Shown here: one piece after another, positions 8,713 to 15,651 of the stretch
Layout: every line of letters starts with the position of its first letter
Position numbering within the stretch: position 1 is the first letter of the stretch
From: JAAELZ01 sp965223465
Lineage (GTDB): Bacteria; Pseudomonadota; Gammaproteobacteria; Arenicellales; Poriferihabitantaceae
Length of the DNA stretch: 64,000 bases
NCBI GenBank assembly: GCA_965223465.1
Contig: OZ245025.1
Span: 2,046,001-2,110,000, forward strand
Direction of reading: 5' to 3'
Program-made: the position numbers and the translations under genes
The notes under the pieces: generated by a model
The model's database searches: none
What the model saw: only the letters and a program-made list of their open reading frames with translations
Told to the model about the DNA's origin: nothing

Positions 8713-9162
8713 TTAACTTGGCGTAACATTGTCTGCGCCGATCAAATTGGACGGTTTGTTAGAGCATATTGGTGTTGCATAAATAAAAAGCACGGCGCCT
8801 GACGTTAACACGACGAAGAACACGGTTATAAAATCTATGCCGTTATTCGCCAGCCACCAAAATCCTAAAACAGTACTAGTAATTAGGCCACAGAATAACA
8901 TGAACCTTGTAATTGCATTAACTGTCTTTGACATGGACTTGGAGCTTATAGTAATGCGCAACCATGCACCAATTACACCAAAGGTTCCCACTACACTTAA
9001 CACGCCCAGTACAATTGCCCACAATGTTCTATCTGAAACACCGCTGTATAAAAATACCAAGCCATGAGCAAGACCAATTAGTGCTAAAGCCGTAATCGGT
9101 AAACCAATGAATGCGCCAATAAGAATTCTCACACCCAGCAAATTGAATATCCTTTCAATCAT
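8713..9162 (-). CDS. Small integral membrane protein, unknown
   Basis: 149 residues with four hydrophobic stretches at roughly 10-36, 45-70, 85-107 and 112-132, consistent with four transmembrane helices. No family motif was recognised. The start codon lies only 13 bp from repeat copy 2, the typical spacing of these genes to the repeat in front of them, and TfoX-N follows on the same strand. No function can be assigned. Confidence 0.6.
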   Translation of the reverse strand: MIERIFNLLGVRILIGAFIGLPITALALIGLAHGLVFLYSGVSDRTLWAIVLGVLSVVGTFGVIGAWLRITISSKSMSKTVNAITRFMLFCGLITSTVLGFWWLANNGIDFITVFFVVLTSGAVLFIYATPICSNKPSNLIGADNVTPS

Positions 9163-9175
9163 GTTGCTCCAACAC

Positions 9176-9310
9176 GCAGTTGACTTGCAAATTTCATCAG
9201 TATACTAGCTGCTCGCACCATATTATGTTGCTCAATTGGTCCGGTCGAACGTTTTGTTCTCTGGCGCTTCGTGCCCGAGCGAAACGTGAGGACGGTTTTA
9301 GGGCAACTGC
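9176..9310 (-). repeat. Dyad repeat copy 2 (attC-like)
   Basis: The terminal inverted repeats are GCAGTTGACTT (left) and AGGGCAACTGC (right). The centre holds GGTCGAACGTTTTGTTCT and GAGCGAAACGTGAGGACGG around a GC-rich loop (GGCGCTTCGTGCC). A second, partly decayed hairpin (GTTCCCGGGGCGC...GAGGGAA) follows to about 9340. Beyond it lies GCTAACTAAAC on the minus strand, close to the VOC stop codon. It lies between VOC (3' side) and the small membrane protein (5' side). Confidence 0.55.
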
Positions 9311-9392
9311 CGTTCCCGGGGCGCAAAGTATTGAGGGAAAGTTCTAACTCGACGGTTGTTGATGCCTGCGCTGCCTTGTTTAGTTAGCTGTC

Positions 9393-9773
9393 TTATTCAT
9401 AAGAAATAAACTCAAGAAGTGTCCCATCTGGGTCCCGGAAATAAGCACTTAGTCCCAGCCCTTTTGAGCCGAATCTTTCAACTGGCCCGACTTCTATCTC
9501 AACAGCCTTGCTTTTCAAATGTGCAATGGCACTTTCGATTTTCTTCGGCCAAATAAAACATAAATCGCTTCCTCCCGGTTGCACAGGAAGTTTTGCTACT
9601 GGTGTGCCATGTACACCTGGGCCATGACAGTTTAACTGCGTTGCTCCAAAACGATAAGAATAGCCATTACCAATTGGAATTACTTCAGCGCCCATCACTT
9701 GAGAATAGAACTTATTTGAAACCTCCCAGTCTGAAACATGAATAACACAGTGATCTAATTTGATTTCGTACAT
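9393..9773 (-). CDS. VOC (glyoxalase/bleomycin-resistance fold) protein
   Basis: 126 residues, a complete single VOC protein with two beta-alpha-beta-beta-beta modules. The first opens with KLDHCVIHVSDWEVSNKFYSQVMGAEV. The second ends YFRDPDGTLLEFISYE, with the typical metal-ligand glutamate near the C-terminus; His8 in DHCVIHV is the other probable ligand. The family covers metal-dependent lyases, dioxygenases and resistance proteins; no specific substrate can be proposed. It lies downstream of the YdeI-like gene and directly ahead of repeat copy 2. Confidence 0.85.
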   Translation of the reverse strand: MYEIKLDHCVIHVSDWEVSNKFYSQVMGAEVIPIGNGYSYRFGATQLNCHGPGVHGTPVAKLPVQPGGSDLCFIWPKKIESAIAHLKSKAVEIEVGPVERFGSKGLGLSAYFRDPDGTLLEFISYE

Positions 9774-9800
9774 TTTTCTAAAATTTTTTCGGCAGCCCGT

Positions 9801-10052
9801 CTATTTGGTTTTATCTGAGGCAGGATGCTTCATATTCATGTAAACCCCACCCACCCGCAACTCATCCAGCATCTGGCGCAGTCGTTTGTCTTTCGTCTCT
9901 TGTCGTTTTGCTGAATTGATCCATAGCAGATAATCATTCCGTTGATATGCGGGACGAGAGTCATAATCATCGAGCAGGTGTTCTTCCTCAAGTGCGGCCA
10001 GGACGAACTCAGGTATCGACTGAATAGGCCGCTTCAAGCTTGAGTTCTTCAT
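9801..10052 (-). CDS. YdeI/OmpD-associated family protein, short form
   Basis: 83 residues. The pattern RPAYQRNDYLLWINSAKRQ followed by ETKDKRLRQMLDELRVGG matches the C-terminal helical domain of the YdeI/OmpD-associated family (PF13376 type). The larger N-terminal DUF1801-like domain of full YdeI is absent, so this is the small stand-alone form. The start codon is about 20 bp from repeat copy 3. Function unknown. Confidence 0.75.
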   Translation of the reverse strand: MKNSSLKRPIQSIPEFVLAALEEEHLLDDYDSRPAYQRNDYLLWINSAKRQETKDKRLRQMLDELRVGGVYMNMKHPASDKTK

Positions 10053-10072
10053 CTAGTCTACTTGCCGAACGC

Positions 10073-10204
10073 GCAGTTGACCTGCAAATTGAGTCATTAT
10101 ACTCGATGCTTGCATCGTTTTATATTGTTCACAGTCCGGTAGAAAGTTTTGTTCTCGGGCGCTTCGCGCCAGAACGAAACGAGACGACGGTTAAGGGTAA
10201 CTGC
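10073..10204 (-). repeat. Dyad repeat copy 3 (attC-like)
   Basis: 132 bp bounded by GCAGTTGACCT and AGGGTAACTGC. It contains the inner palindrome GATGCTTGCATC and a long hairpin, GTTTTGTTCTC-GGGCGC-TTC-GCGCC-AGAACGAAAC, with a small bulge. A second hairpin follows immediately (TTCCCCGGCGC-GAA-GCGCTGGGGAA, to 10232). It is nearly identical to copies 4 and 5. It separates the YdeI-like gene from the structured non-coding block downstream of the TolB-like gene. Confidence 0.6.
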
Positions 10205-10230
10205 ACTATTCCCCGGCGCGAAGCGCTGGG

Positions 10231-10525
10231 GAACTGGGCGATGAGCGGCCCGATTCCTTCTGGCGTGGATGCCAGAAGAGATTGGGAGTTCTATTGCATT
10301 TGTTATACAGCATTCTTGGTGACAAAGTGTACAAGATAATTGGCCTACAATTTACGCTAAGCTCATCGCCCAGTTCATACAGCCAAGGATGGCCGTATGA
10401 ACGCTGAGCTAAGGAACCGGGCGGCTCATAACCCGGAACCTTGGAAAACAGTCTTAACTTTGGTAAGCCACACGTCTTAGAAAAACCGTGCAGGCAGCCC
10501 GGCCCCTGTTGGGCGTTATGTTATG
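10231..10525. repeat. Structured non-coding block with a 16-bp perfect inverted repeat
   Basis: GAACTGGGCGATGAGC (10231-10246) and GCTCATCGCCCAGTTC (10361-10376) are exact reverse complements. They are followed by TTCATAC...GTATGAA (10374-10401) and by a hairpin AAGG-AA-CCGGG...CCCGG-AA-CCTT (10411-10442). The block ends in CTGTTGGGCGTTATG; on the minus strand this gives GCCCAAC, fitting the RYYYAAC core of an attC R'' box. No coding region is supported between 10205 and 10652. It may be a second, unrelated attC or a mobile-intron remnant; I cannot decide. Confidence 0.5.
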
Positions 10526-10652
10526 TGATGTTTAGTGAAGTGGTTCAACTGATGTTCAAGCCGCCACGAGTTTTTCACTTTGCATCAGTGATGTAAGTAA
10601 AATGCACTAACTCCGCGACCAGCTGTCCAGAACATAAGCGCAAATTCCCGCA

Positions 10653-11795
10653 TCACTTTTTACTGCCTGGCCGATCCCAGCCATCTTCTAATTCTATCAG
10701 AACCGTCACACCTTCCTGGGTCACAAGGTTCGTCTGCAGATACGCAACCAAAAATTTTCCGTTTGGATTTAGACTGGCGTCAGCCGCCACGATCATTTTC
10801 TTCCTAAAGGTCGGTAAACCGGGATTGTTGAAATCCGTGAGCCGTACCTTGTCGGTTCCGTCAAGATTCATAGCCCAGTAATCGGTACCCCTATTCGGAT
10901 TGTCCTGGCCGGTCATCCACACGATCCGTTTCCAATCGGGTGAGTACATCGCGTGCTCGTTCCATTTTACGTTTGCCAGACGATCCAGTTTAGCCTGCTC
11001 AATATCGTATCGATACACGTTCGAATGAAACGGCTTGGTGTTCTCAAAGGTCGAGGAGAACAATAGCTTACTATTCTCCTGGGAAAGACCGTGATTCTCG
11101 TACCATCCTGGCTTCCCGGGAACATACGACTTCATATTGGATAAAACCGGATTGCCCTCCTCGAAAACAAAGTCCGCGACTTGTATTTTCCACTCACCAA
11201 AACCCTTTAAGGACTTCGGCGCTCCATACATCTCACCCCAAGTCAGCTTGCTACCATCGTGTGAAAAGTGAGGATGCAATACACCACTGGCACCCTCGGG
11301 CGTATCGGTCAGGCGAAAGCACCGCTGCGTTGCCAACTCCATCAACCACAAATCGGAATGCCTACCGAATCCTGGCGTGGCGGCTAGATCCCGCCCCCAC
11401 CTCCCTTGCTTGAACTTCTTCTGGGCCTGGAAGACCATGTATTTTCCTGAAGGATGCCATTCCGGCTGACCAATATGCCCTTTGCCCAGCACCACCGACA
11501 GGTCACAAGTAAGACAGGTTTCATCGCTCCCGTCAGGAAGAATCCGGTAGATGTCATAGTAGCCGTCCTCCCCCTTTCGATCCTGCAGGATGTACTTACC
11601 GTCACGGGACCAACTGACACGTCCACCGCTGTCCGCGATCGGAGTGATCTTCTTTACCCGACCATGGGGCGACTGGGCTGAACCGACGATTTGCATCAAC
11701 TCAGGCATCGCGGTGCTGGACGAATCCACTTCCCTTGCGTTTGCTACACTGACCAGACAAAACACTGCGGTGAAAATCAGTTGAATGATCCTCAT
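10653..11795 (-). CDS. Secreted TolB-like beta-propeller protein
   Basis: 380 residues from the ATG at 11795, chosen because a clean signal peptide then starts at residue 1 (MRIIQLIFTAVFCLVSVANA). An in-frame ATG nine codons upstream would bury it. The mature part repeats WD40/TolB-like blades such as VSWSRDGKYILQDR, PEWHPSGKYMVFQ, PHFSHDGSKLTWGE and YSPDWKRIVWMTG. The likely location is the periplasm. Such propellers act as binding scaffolds or hydrolase accessory domains; no catalytic domain is visible. Repeat copy 4 starts 37 bp upstream, so it fits the cassette pattern, though at 1.1 kb it is the longest gene of the array. Confidence 0.75.
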   Translation of the reverse strand: MRIIQLIFTAVFCLVSVANAREVDSSSTAMPELMQIVGSAQSPHGRVKKITPIADSGGRVSWSRDGKYILQDRKGEDGYYDIYRILPDGSDETCLTCDLSVVLGKGHIGQPEWHPSGKYMVFQAQKKFKQGRWGRDLAATPGFGRHSDLWLMELATQRCFRLTDTPEGASGVLHPHFSHDGSKLTWGEMYGAPKSLKGFGEWKIQVADFVFEEGNPVLSNMKSYVPGKPGWYENHGLSQENSKLLFSSTFENTKPFHSNVYRYDIEQAKLDRLANVKWNEHAMYSPDWKRIVWMTGQDNPNRGTDYWAMNLDGTDKVRLTDFNNPGLPTFRKKMIVAADASLNPNGKFLVAYLQTNLVTQEGVTVLIELEDGWDRPGSKK

Positions 11796-11832
11796 TCCCC
11801 TACCTCTGTCTATTTTCTGCACACATAATCGT

Positions 11833-11964
11833 GCAGTTGTCCTACAAATTGGGCCAGTATACTAGATGCTTGCATCGTTTTATATTGTTCACAGTCCGGT
11901 CGAACGTTTTGTTCTCTGGCGCTTTGCGCCAGAACGAAACGAGAGGACGGTCAAGGGCAACTGC
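11833..11964 (-). repeat. Dyad repeat copy 4 (attC-like)
   Basis: 132 bp bounded by GCAGTTGTCCT and AGGGCAACTGC (10 of 11 complementary). The core hairpin is CTGGCGC-TTT-GCGCCAG within GTTTTGTTCT...AGAACGAAAC. On the minus strand the segment just after the MaoC gene reads GCGCTAACAAGCGC, very like the R'' end of classical attC sites (GCTAACAA). The opposite end reads CAACTGCACGATTATG. It lies between MaoC (3' side) and the TolB-like gene (5' side). Confidence 0.6.
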
Positions 11965-12028
11965 ATGCGCTTGTTAGCGCGAATTCGACCAAACCTAGAA
12001 TTTTTGAGGGGTTCAATCAGTACCCCTT

Positions 12029-12514
12029 TTAGCCCTCTTCTTTTTCCATTGTTCCTTCTTTCGTCAACATTATAAATACCCATTCCATTGCTAGTGTAGG
12101 AATGCCGTTAGCCTCAGCGTTCAACTCAACACCAATGTAACCGCGATCATTTCGTTTAGAAGACAATCGCTTGCTGACTACCGTAACCCTGACATCTAGC
12201 TCCTCACCTGGATACCAAGGACGTAGCCACTTGAGGCTGTCAATGCCTGGGGCTCCTACTGCCAGGGCATTTTGAATTACCTTTTCACAAAAAGGGCGAA
12301 AGCACATTAGCTGGGTTTGAAAGCCCGATGCAACAAGCCTACCAAAATGTGTTTTTGCGGCCTCGGTTTCATCCAAATGAAAACGTTGTGGGTCATACTG
12401 CGAAGCAAATTCGGTAATTTCTGTTTTTGTCAGACCAGGGACGGAGTATTCAATGGAAAATCCTTCTTCAAAATCTTCAAACCATTTTATTGAACTTACA
12501 ACGGTGTCTTTCAT
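12029..12514 (-). CDS. MaoC-like dehydratase (hotdog fold)
   Basis: 161 residues. It shows the MaoC hydratase signature: FASQYDPQRFHLDETEA followed by FGRLVASGFQTQ. The Asp and His of the YDPQRFHLD stretch are the usual catalytic pair of (R)-enoyl-CoA hydratases. A hotdog strand order and a RPWYPGEELDVRVTV segment follow. Substrates are typically enoyl-CoA or related thioesters. It lies 34 bp from repeat copy 5 and just ahead of copy 4, so it is a clear single-gene unit of the array. Confidence 0.85.
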   Translation of the reverse strand: MKDTVVSSIKWFEDFEEGFSIEYSVPGLTKTEITEFASQYDPQRFHLDETEAAKTHFGRLVASGFQTQLMCFRPFCEKVIQNALAVGAPGIDSLKWLRPWYPGEELDVRVTVVSKRLSSKRNDRGYIGVELNAEANGIPTLAMEWVFIMLTKEGTMEKEEG

Positions 12515-12548
12515 CGGTGTAATCTGTGCTTATGTTCGCGCTAATCGT

Positions 12549-12682
12549 GCAGTTGACCTGCAAATTGGATCAGTATACTAGATGCTAGCATCATTTTATA
12601 TTGGTCAATTTGTCCGGTCGAACGTTTTGTTCTCGGGCGCTTCGCGCCAGAACGAAACGGGAGGACGGTTAAGGACAAGTGC
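12549..12682 (-). repeat. Dyad repeat copy 5 (attC-like), rightmost
   Basis: 134 bp bounded by GCAGTTGACCT and AGGACAAGTGC. It contains GATGCTAGCATC and the same TCGGGCGC-TTC-GCGCCAGAA hairpin as copy 3. A second hairpin, TTCCCGTGGCGC-GAA-GCGCCGCGGGAA, runs to 12713. It is the last copy of the array on this side; beyond it the DNA becomes AT-rich and no repeat is seen. Confidence 0.6.
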
Positions 12683-12714
12683 ACGATTCCCGTGGCGCGA
12701 AGCGCCGCGGGAAC

Positions 12715-12991
12715 ATATTATTGGTCATTCAAAAGACTAGGCTATCACGTTGTTTAAATGTTAAGTAAACATTTAGTGATCATAAATGTAAATATAATGT
12801 GATAATATTGCTTTATATATTGATTATCACTTAATTATCAAATCACAAAATAGTAAATTCCGTTGGTTTAATTGCCGGCAATTTAATCACACCTAAATTA
12901 CAGCTTCGTGTCCAAATCGGGGATACCCCCATCTCCGCATACTACAGCTTATGGTCTACCAGTATTAAATTGTAGAACGAAACTGAGTAAG
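12715..12991. other. AT-rich non-coding gap at the right edge of the cassette-like array
   Basis: About 280 bp without a supportable gene. The first 150 bp are strongly AT-rich with many short ATTATCA/TGATAAT and ATAAATGTAAATATAAT-like stretches. If the array is an integron, this is where attI and a divergent intI would be expected, since cassette starts face this way, but no integrase reading frame is present. The side near ugpQ is of ordinary composition. Confidence 0.6.
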
Positions 12992-13738
12992 TCAATCTAC
13001 ATTCCAACGAGTTGAGCATTCCGTCTGCGGGTAATTTTGCAGTACCCGATCAGGGAAATCGGTAAACACGCCATCAACTCCCAACTGATACATCTTTTCA
13101 ATGTCTTCTGGGTGGTTCACCGTATAGGGATAAACTTTAATTCCCTTCGCGTGTGCATCTTCCACAAATCGCTGATCGATGAATTCAAGCGAAGGGTGCA
13201 CTGAATATGCGCCTAGATCATGGGCGAATCTGGCGTCATCTACGAGCAAGCCATTGATCAATGCACCGAGCAAAATCTGCTCATCCAGATTTCGCATTTG
13301 CTCGAGCTGGCGATGATCAAATGAAGATACCAAAAAGGCTTGTTTGTGCCAGCCTTGTTTGACCAATCGGTTGATCAACCGCAGCACAGGCTTGGCTGTA
13401 TTGGGCCCTTTCAACTCGATATTGAGGCAGGCTTTTCGGTCGACTAGCTGGCAAACTTCCAGCAAGGTTGGGATACGTTCACCATTGCCGGCATTCAACG
13501 TACGCAAAGCGTCGAACGATTGTTCTGTCAGGTAACCCACCCCATTCGTGGTGCGTTCCAGGCGGTTATCATGAAAAACCGCAAGCTTGTCTTCGATATG
13601 GTAGACATCAATTTCGATATAACGAGCGCCCAATTCAAGCGCTTTGCGCACCGAACTCAAAGTGTTCTCCGGGCGATAACCTTTGGCACCCCGATGGCCA
13701 ACACACTGCAGTGGGCGGCTGGGTTTTTCTGTCTTCAA
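12992..13738 (-). CDS. ugpQ: Cytoplasmic glycerophosphodiester phosphodiesterase
   Basis: 248 residues, the length of the UgpQ type, with no signal peptide. The GDPD signature is complete: HRGAKGYRPENTL, then YIEIDVYHIEDKLAVFHD with the Glu/Asp metal ligands, and a late VFTDFPD. It hydrolyses glycerophosphodiesters to glycerol 3-phosphate and the free head-group alcohol. It follows glpD by 17 bp on the same strand, so the released glycerol 3-phosphate would be oxidised by the next enzyme. Confidence 0.88.
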   Translation of the reverse strand: MKTEKPSRPLQCVGHRGAKGYRPENTLSSVRKALELGARYIEIDVYHIEDKLAVFHDNRLERTTNGVGYLTEQSFDALRTLNAGNGERIPTLLEVCQLVDRKACLNIELKGPNTAKPVLRLINRLVKQGWHKQAFLVSSFDHRQLEQMRNLDEQILLGALINGLLVDDARFAHDLGAYSVHPSLEFIDQRFVEDAHAKGIKVYPYTVNHPEDIEKMYQLGVDGVFTDFPDRVLQNYPQTECSTRWNVD

Positions 13739-13755
13739 TTCGCTATCCTTTCTAT

Positions 13756-14919
13756 CTACTCTACTGCAGGCAATCGTAAATTGGCGGTATCGGCCACTGC
13801 CGTACGTGCTGGTAACGTCTTTTTGAGCTTTTTCAATACACCATTCGCCATCGCGCGATGCGCGGTTAATTTACCGCCGTACAATGAAATTACCCGCGGG
13901 CTTTTATCATTATCGCAAACCAGCACGGTATCACGCGGCCGAGAAAACGCCCGGCCGTCGCTTTGTGGTAATACCCGCAATCCGGCAAAAGCGCGCATTA
14001 CACTGTCTCGCCCAACCGATTGCTTAAAATAGTAATTGTACACCTCAAGCAGATAATCAATCTCTGCATCAAGGGGTTGAACGTCGGCGGGATCACCCTG
14101 GTATTGGGTTTCGGTGGTGCCAATGAGCAGATGATCATACCAGGGCATCACAAAGACTGCGCGTTGATCCTGCGGTGCTTCAAGATAATACATCCCACGG
14201 TCTAGCTTCCCAGGAATTTCGATGTGCGTGCCTTGAACCAAATCTACTCCTGGCTGAGGGGGTGGAGGGGTGATTTTTGTAGCGGTTTGCCCAACCCACG
14301 GGCCCGCTGCATTGACCAGGCAGCGCGCCTGAATTTCAATATTCTGACCACCACTGGCATAGCGAACTGTGCAGCCCGATTGGTCAACCGTACAAGCCTT
14401 AAATTCAGCATTGTAACGAACATCGGCACCTAACGATTGCGCCGACGCAACTACCGCCTGGGTTAATAGCGCATCGTTGGTTTGCCCATCGTAATATTCG
14501 AATACCGCTTTTAAGTCATCCGTATTGAGCCCATCCAGCTGATGCCATTTGGCTTTGGGTACACGCTTAAAGCCTTTTAAACTAAATAAGGAATACAACA
14601 TCAAGCCTGCCGTTATCAGCCATTGGCTGCGCGTGGTTTGTTTATACACCGGAATGAAAAAAGGCTTGATCTGCACCAGGTGAGGCGCGTTATTAAGCAG
14701 GTGTTTACGTTCAACCAGACACTCTCTCACCAAGCCAAACTGCCCGGTTTCGAGATAACGCAACCCACCATGAATCAATTTGGATGATCTGCTTGAAGTC
14801 CCTACCGCGGGTTTATCATATTGTTCGATAAGCAGCACGGTATGGCCCGCCGCACTTGCTGCTTGTGCGACCGCTGCGCCCTGAATACCCGCGCCAATAA
14901 CCACCATATCGTATTTCAT
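13756..14919 (-). CDS. glpD: Glycerol-3-phosphate dehydrogenase (FAD), short form lacking the C-terminal domain
   Basis: 387 residues. It has the Rossmann motif VVIGAGIQGAAVAQAA, the diagnostic TSSRSSKLIHGGLRYLE and the late LYGGKLTAHRAM segment. GlpD enzymes normally run to about 500 residues; here the protein ends some 35 residues after the GGKLT motif, so the helical DAO_C domain is missing. Whether this is a natural short form or a truncated gene cannot be told; the upstream coding looks intact. It oxidises glycerol 3-phosphate to dihydroxyacetone phosphate with electrons to quinone. It is divergent from the TRAP operon across a 225-bp control region. Confidence 0.8.
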   Translation of the reverse strand: MKYDMVVIGAGIQGAAVAQAASAAGHTVLLIEQYDKPAVGTSSRSSKLIHGGLRYLETGQFGLVRECLVERKHLLNNAPHLVQIKPFFIPVYKQTTRSQWLITAGLMLYSLFSLKGFKRVPKAKWHQLDGLNTDDLKAVFEYYDGQTNDALLTQAVVASAQSLGADVRYNAEFKACTVDQSGCTVRYASGGQNIEIQARCLVNAAGPWVGQTATKITPPPPQPGVDLVQGTHIEIPGKLDRGMYYLEAPQDQRAVFVMPWYDHLLIGTTETQYQGDPADVQPLDAEIDYLLEVYNYYFKQSVGRDSVMRAFAGLRVLPQSDGRAFSRPRDTVLVCDNDKSPRVISLYGGKLTAHRAMANGVLKKLKKTLPARTAVADTANLRLPAVE

Positions 14920-15144
14920 ATTATTAGTTTCTCACGAATTTGCGCAGTGCGCGAGCTAGAGTTTCACGGCAAGAACTCGCAGTAGACAAGCGCGTACAAT
15001 GAGTCTACGATTAACGCGTTATTTGAAAATAATAAAAACACCAGCAGGAGGATCGGCCAAGTGCCCCACTCAATGAGTAACCACCCACCTACCATCGATG
15101 CGCTCGCTTTAGGCGCACACCTGTTTTCACCAAAGTAGATTCGT

Positions 15145-15651
15145 ATGCCAGGCTTTGCAAAGAAATATGTTCGCGTGGTGGATGCGATCAACTATCGCAT
15201 CGGCCGCATCATGATGTATGGGATTTTCGTGATGGTCGGTATTTTGCTGTGGTCTTCGATCTCCAAAACTTTTTTCCTACCTTCATTATGGACGCTGGAA
15301 GTCGCCCAATTTGCCATGGTGACTTACTATATTTTGGGCGGGCCCTATGCCATGCAAATGGGCGCCAATGTGCGCATGGATTTGTTTTACGGCAGTTGGT
15401 CAATTAGGCGAAAAGCTTGGTTTGACGCCTTTACCATTTTTTGTGTGATTTTTTATCTGGGGGTAATGTTATACGGCGCTTTTGACAGCACTTATTACTC
15501 ATTTCAGTATAACGAACGTAGCCCCACCGCGTGGCGGCCTTATCTATGGCCAGTCAAAGTATTGATGTGTATCGGCTTTTTTCTGATGCTATTGCAGGCC
15601 ATCGCAGAATTTATTAAGGATATCGCCATCATCAAGGGAGAGGAACTCTGA
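15145..15651 (+). CDS. dctQ: TRAP transporter small permease (DctQ type)
   Basis: 168 residues with four predicted membrane helices, as usual for DctQ. The typical LWTLEVAQFAMVTYYILGGPYAM segment between helices 2 and 3 can be read. It pairs with DctM in the inner membrane. The stop codon overlaps the next start by one base (TGATG), indicating translational coupling. No strong ribosome-binding site precedes the ATG; the chosen start gives a standard cytoplasmic N-terminus. Confidence 0.85.
   Translation: MPGFAKKYVRVVDAINYRIGRIMMYGIFVMVGILLWSSISKTFFLPSLWTLEVAQFAMVTYYILGGPYAMQMGANVRMDLFYGSWSIRRKAWFDAFTIFCVIFYLGVMLYGAFDSTYYSFQYNERSPTAWRPYLWPVKVLMCIGFFLMLLQAIAEFIKDIAIIKGEEL

Noticed and set aside
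10040..10339. Plus-strand 99-residue frame across repeat copy 3
   Set aside because: It is made of repeat sequence; similar frames arise at copy 4 (11866-12075) from the same repeat.
8176..12713. Dyad repeats as a CRISPR array or REP elements
   Set aside because: Units are too long and too far apart for CRISPR, with genes rather than spacers between them; REP elements are much shorter and not tied to start codons.
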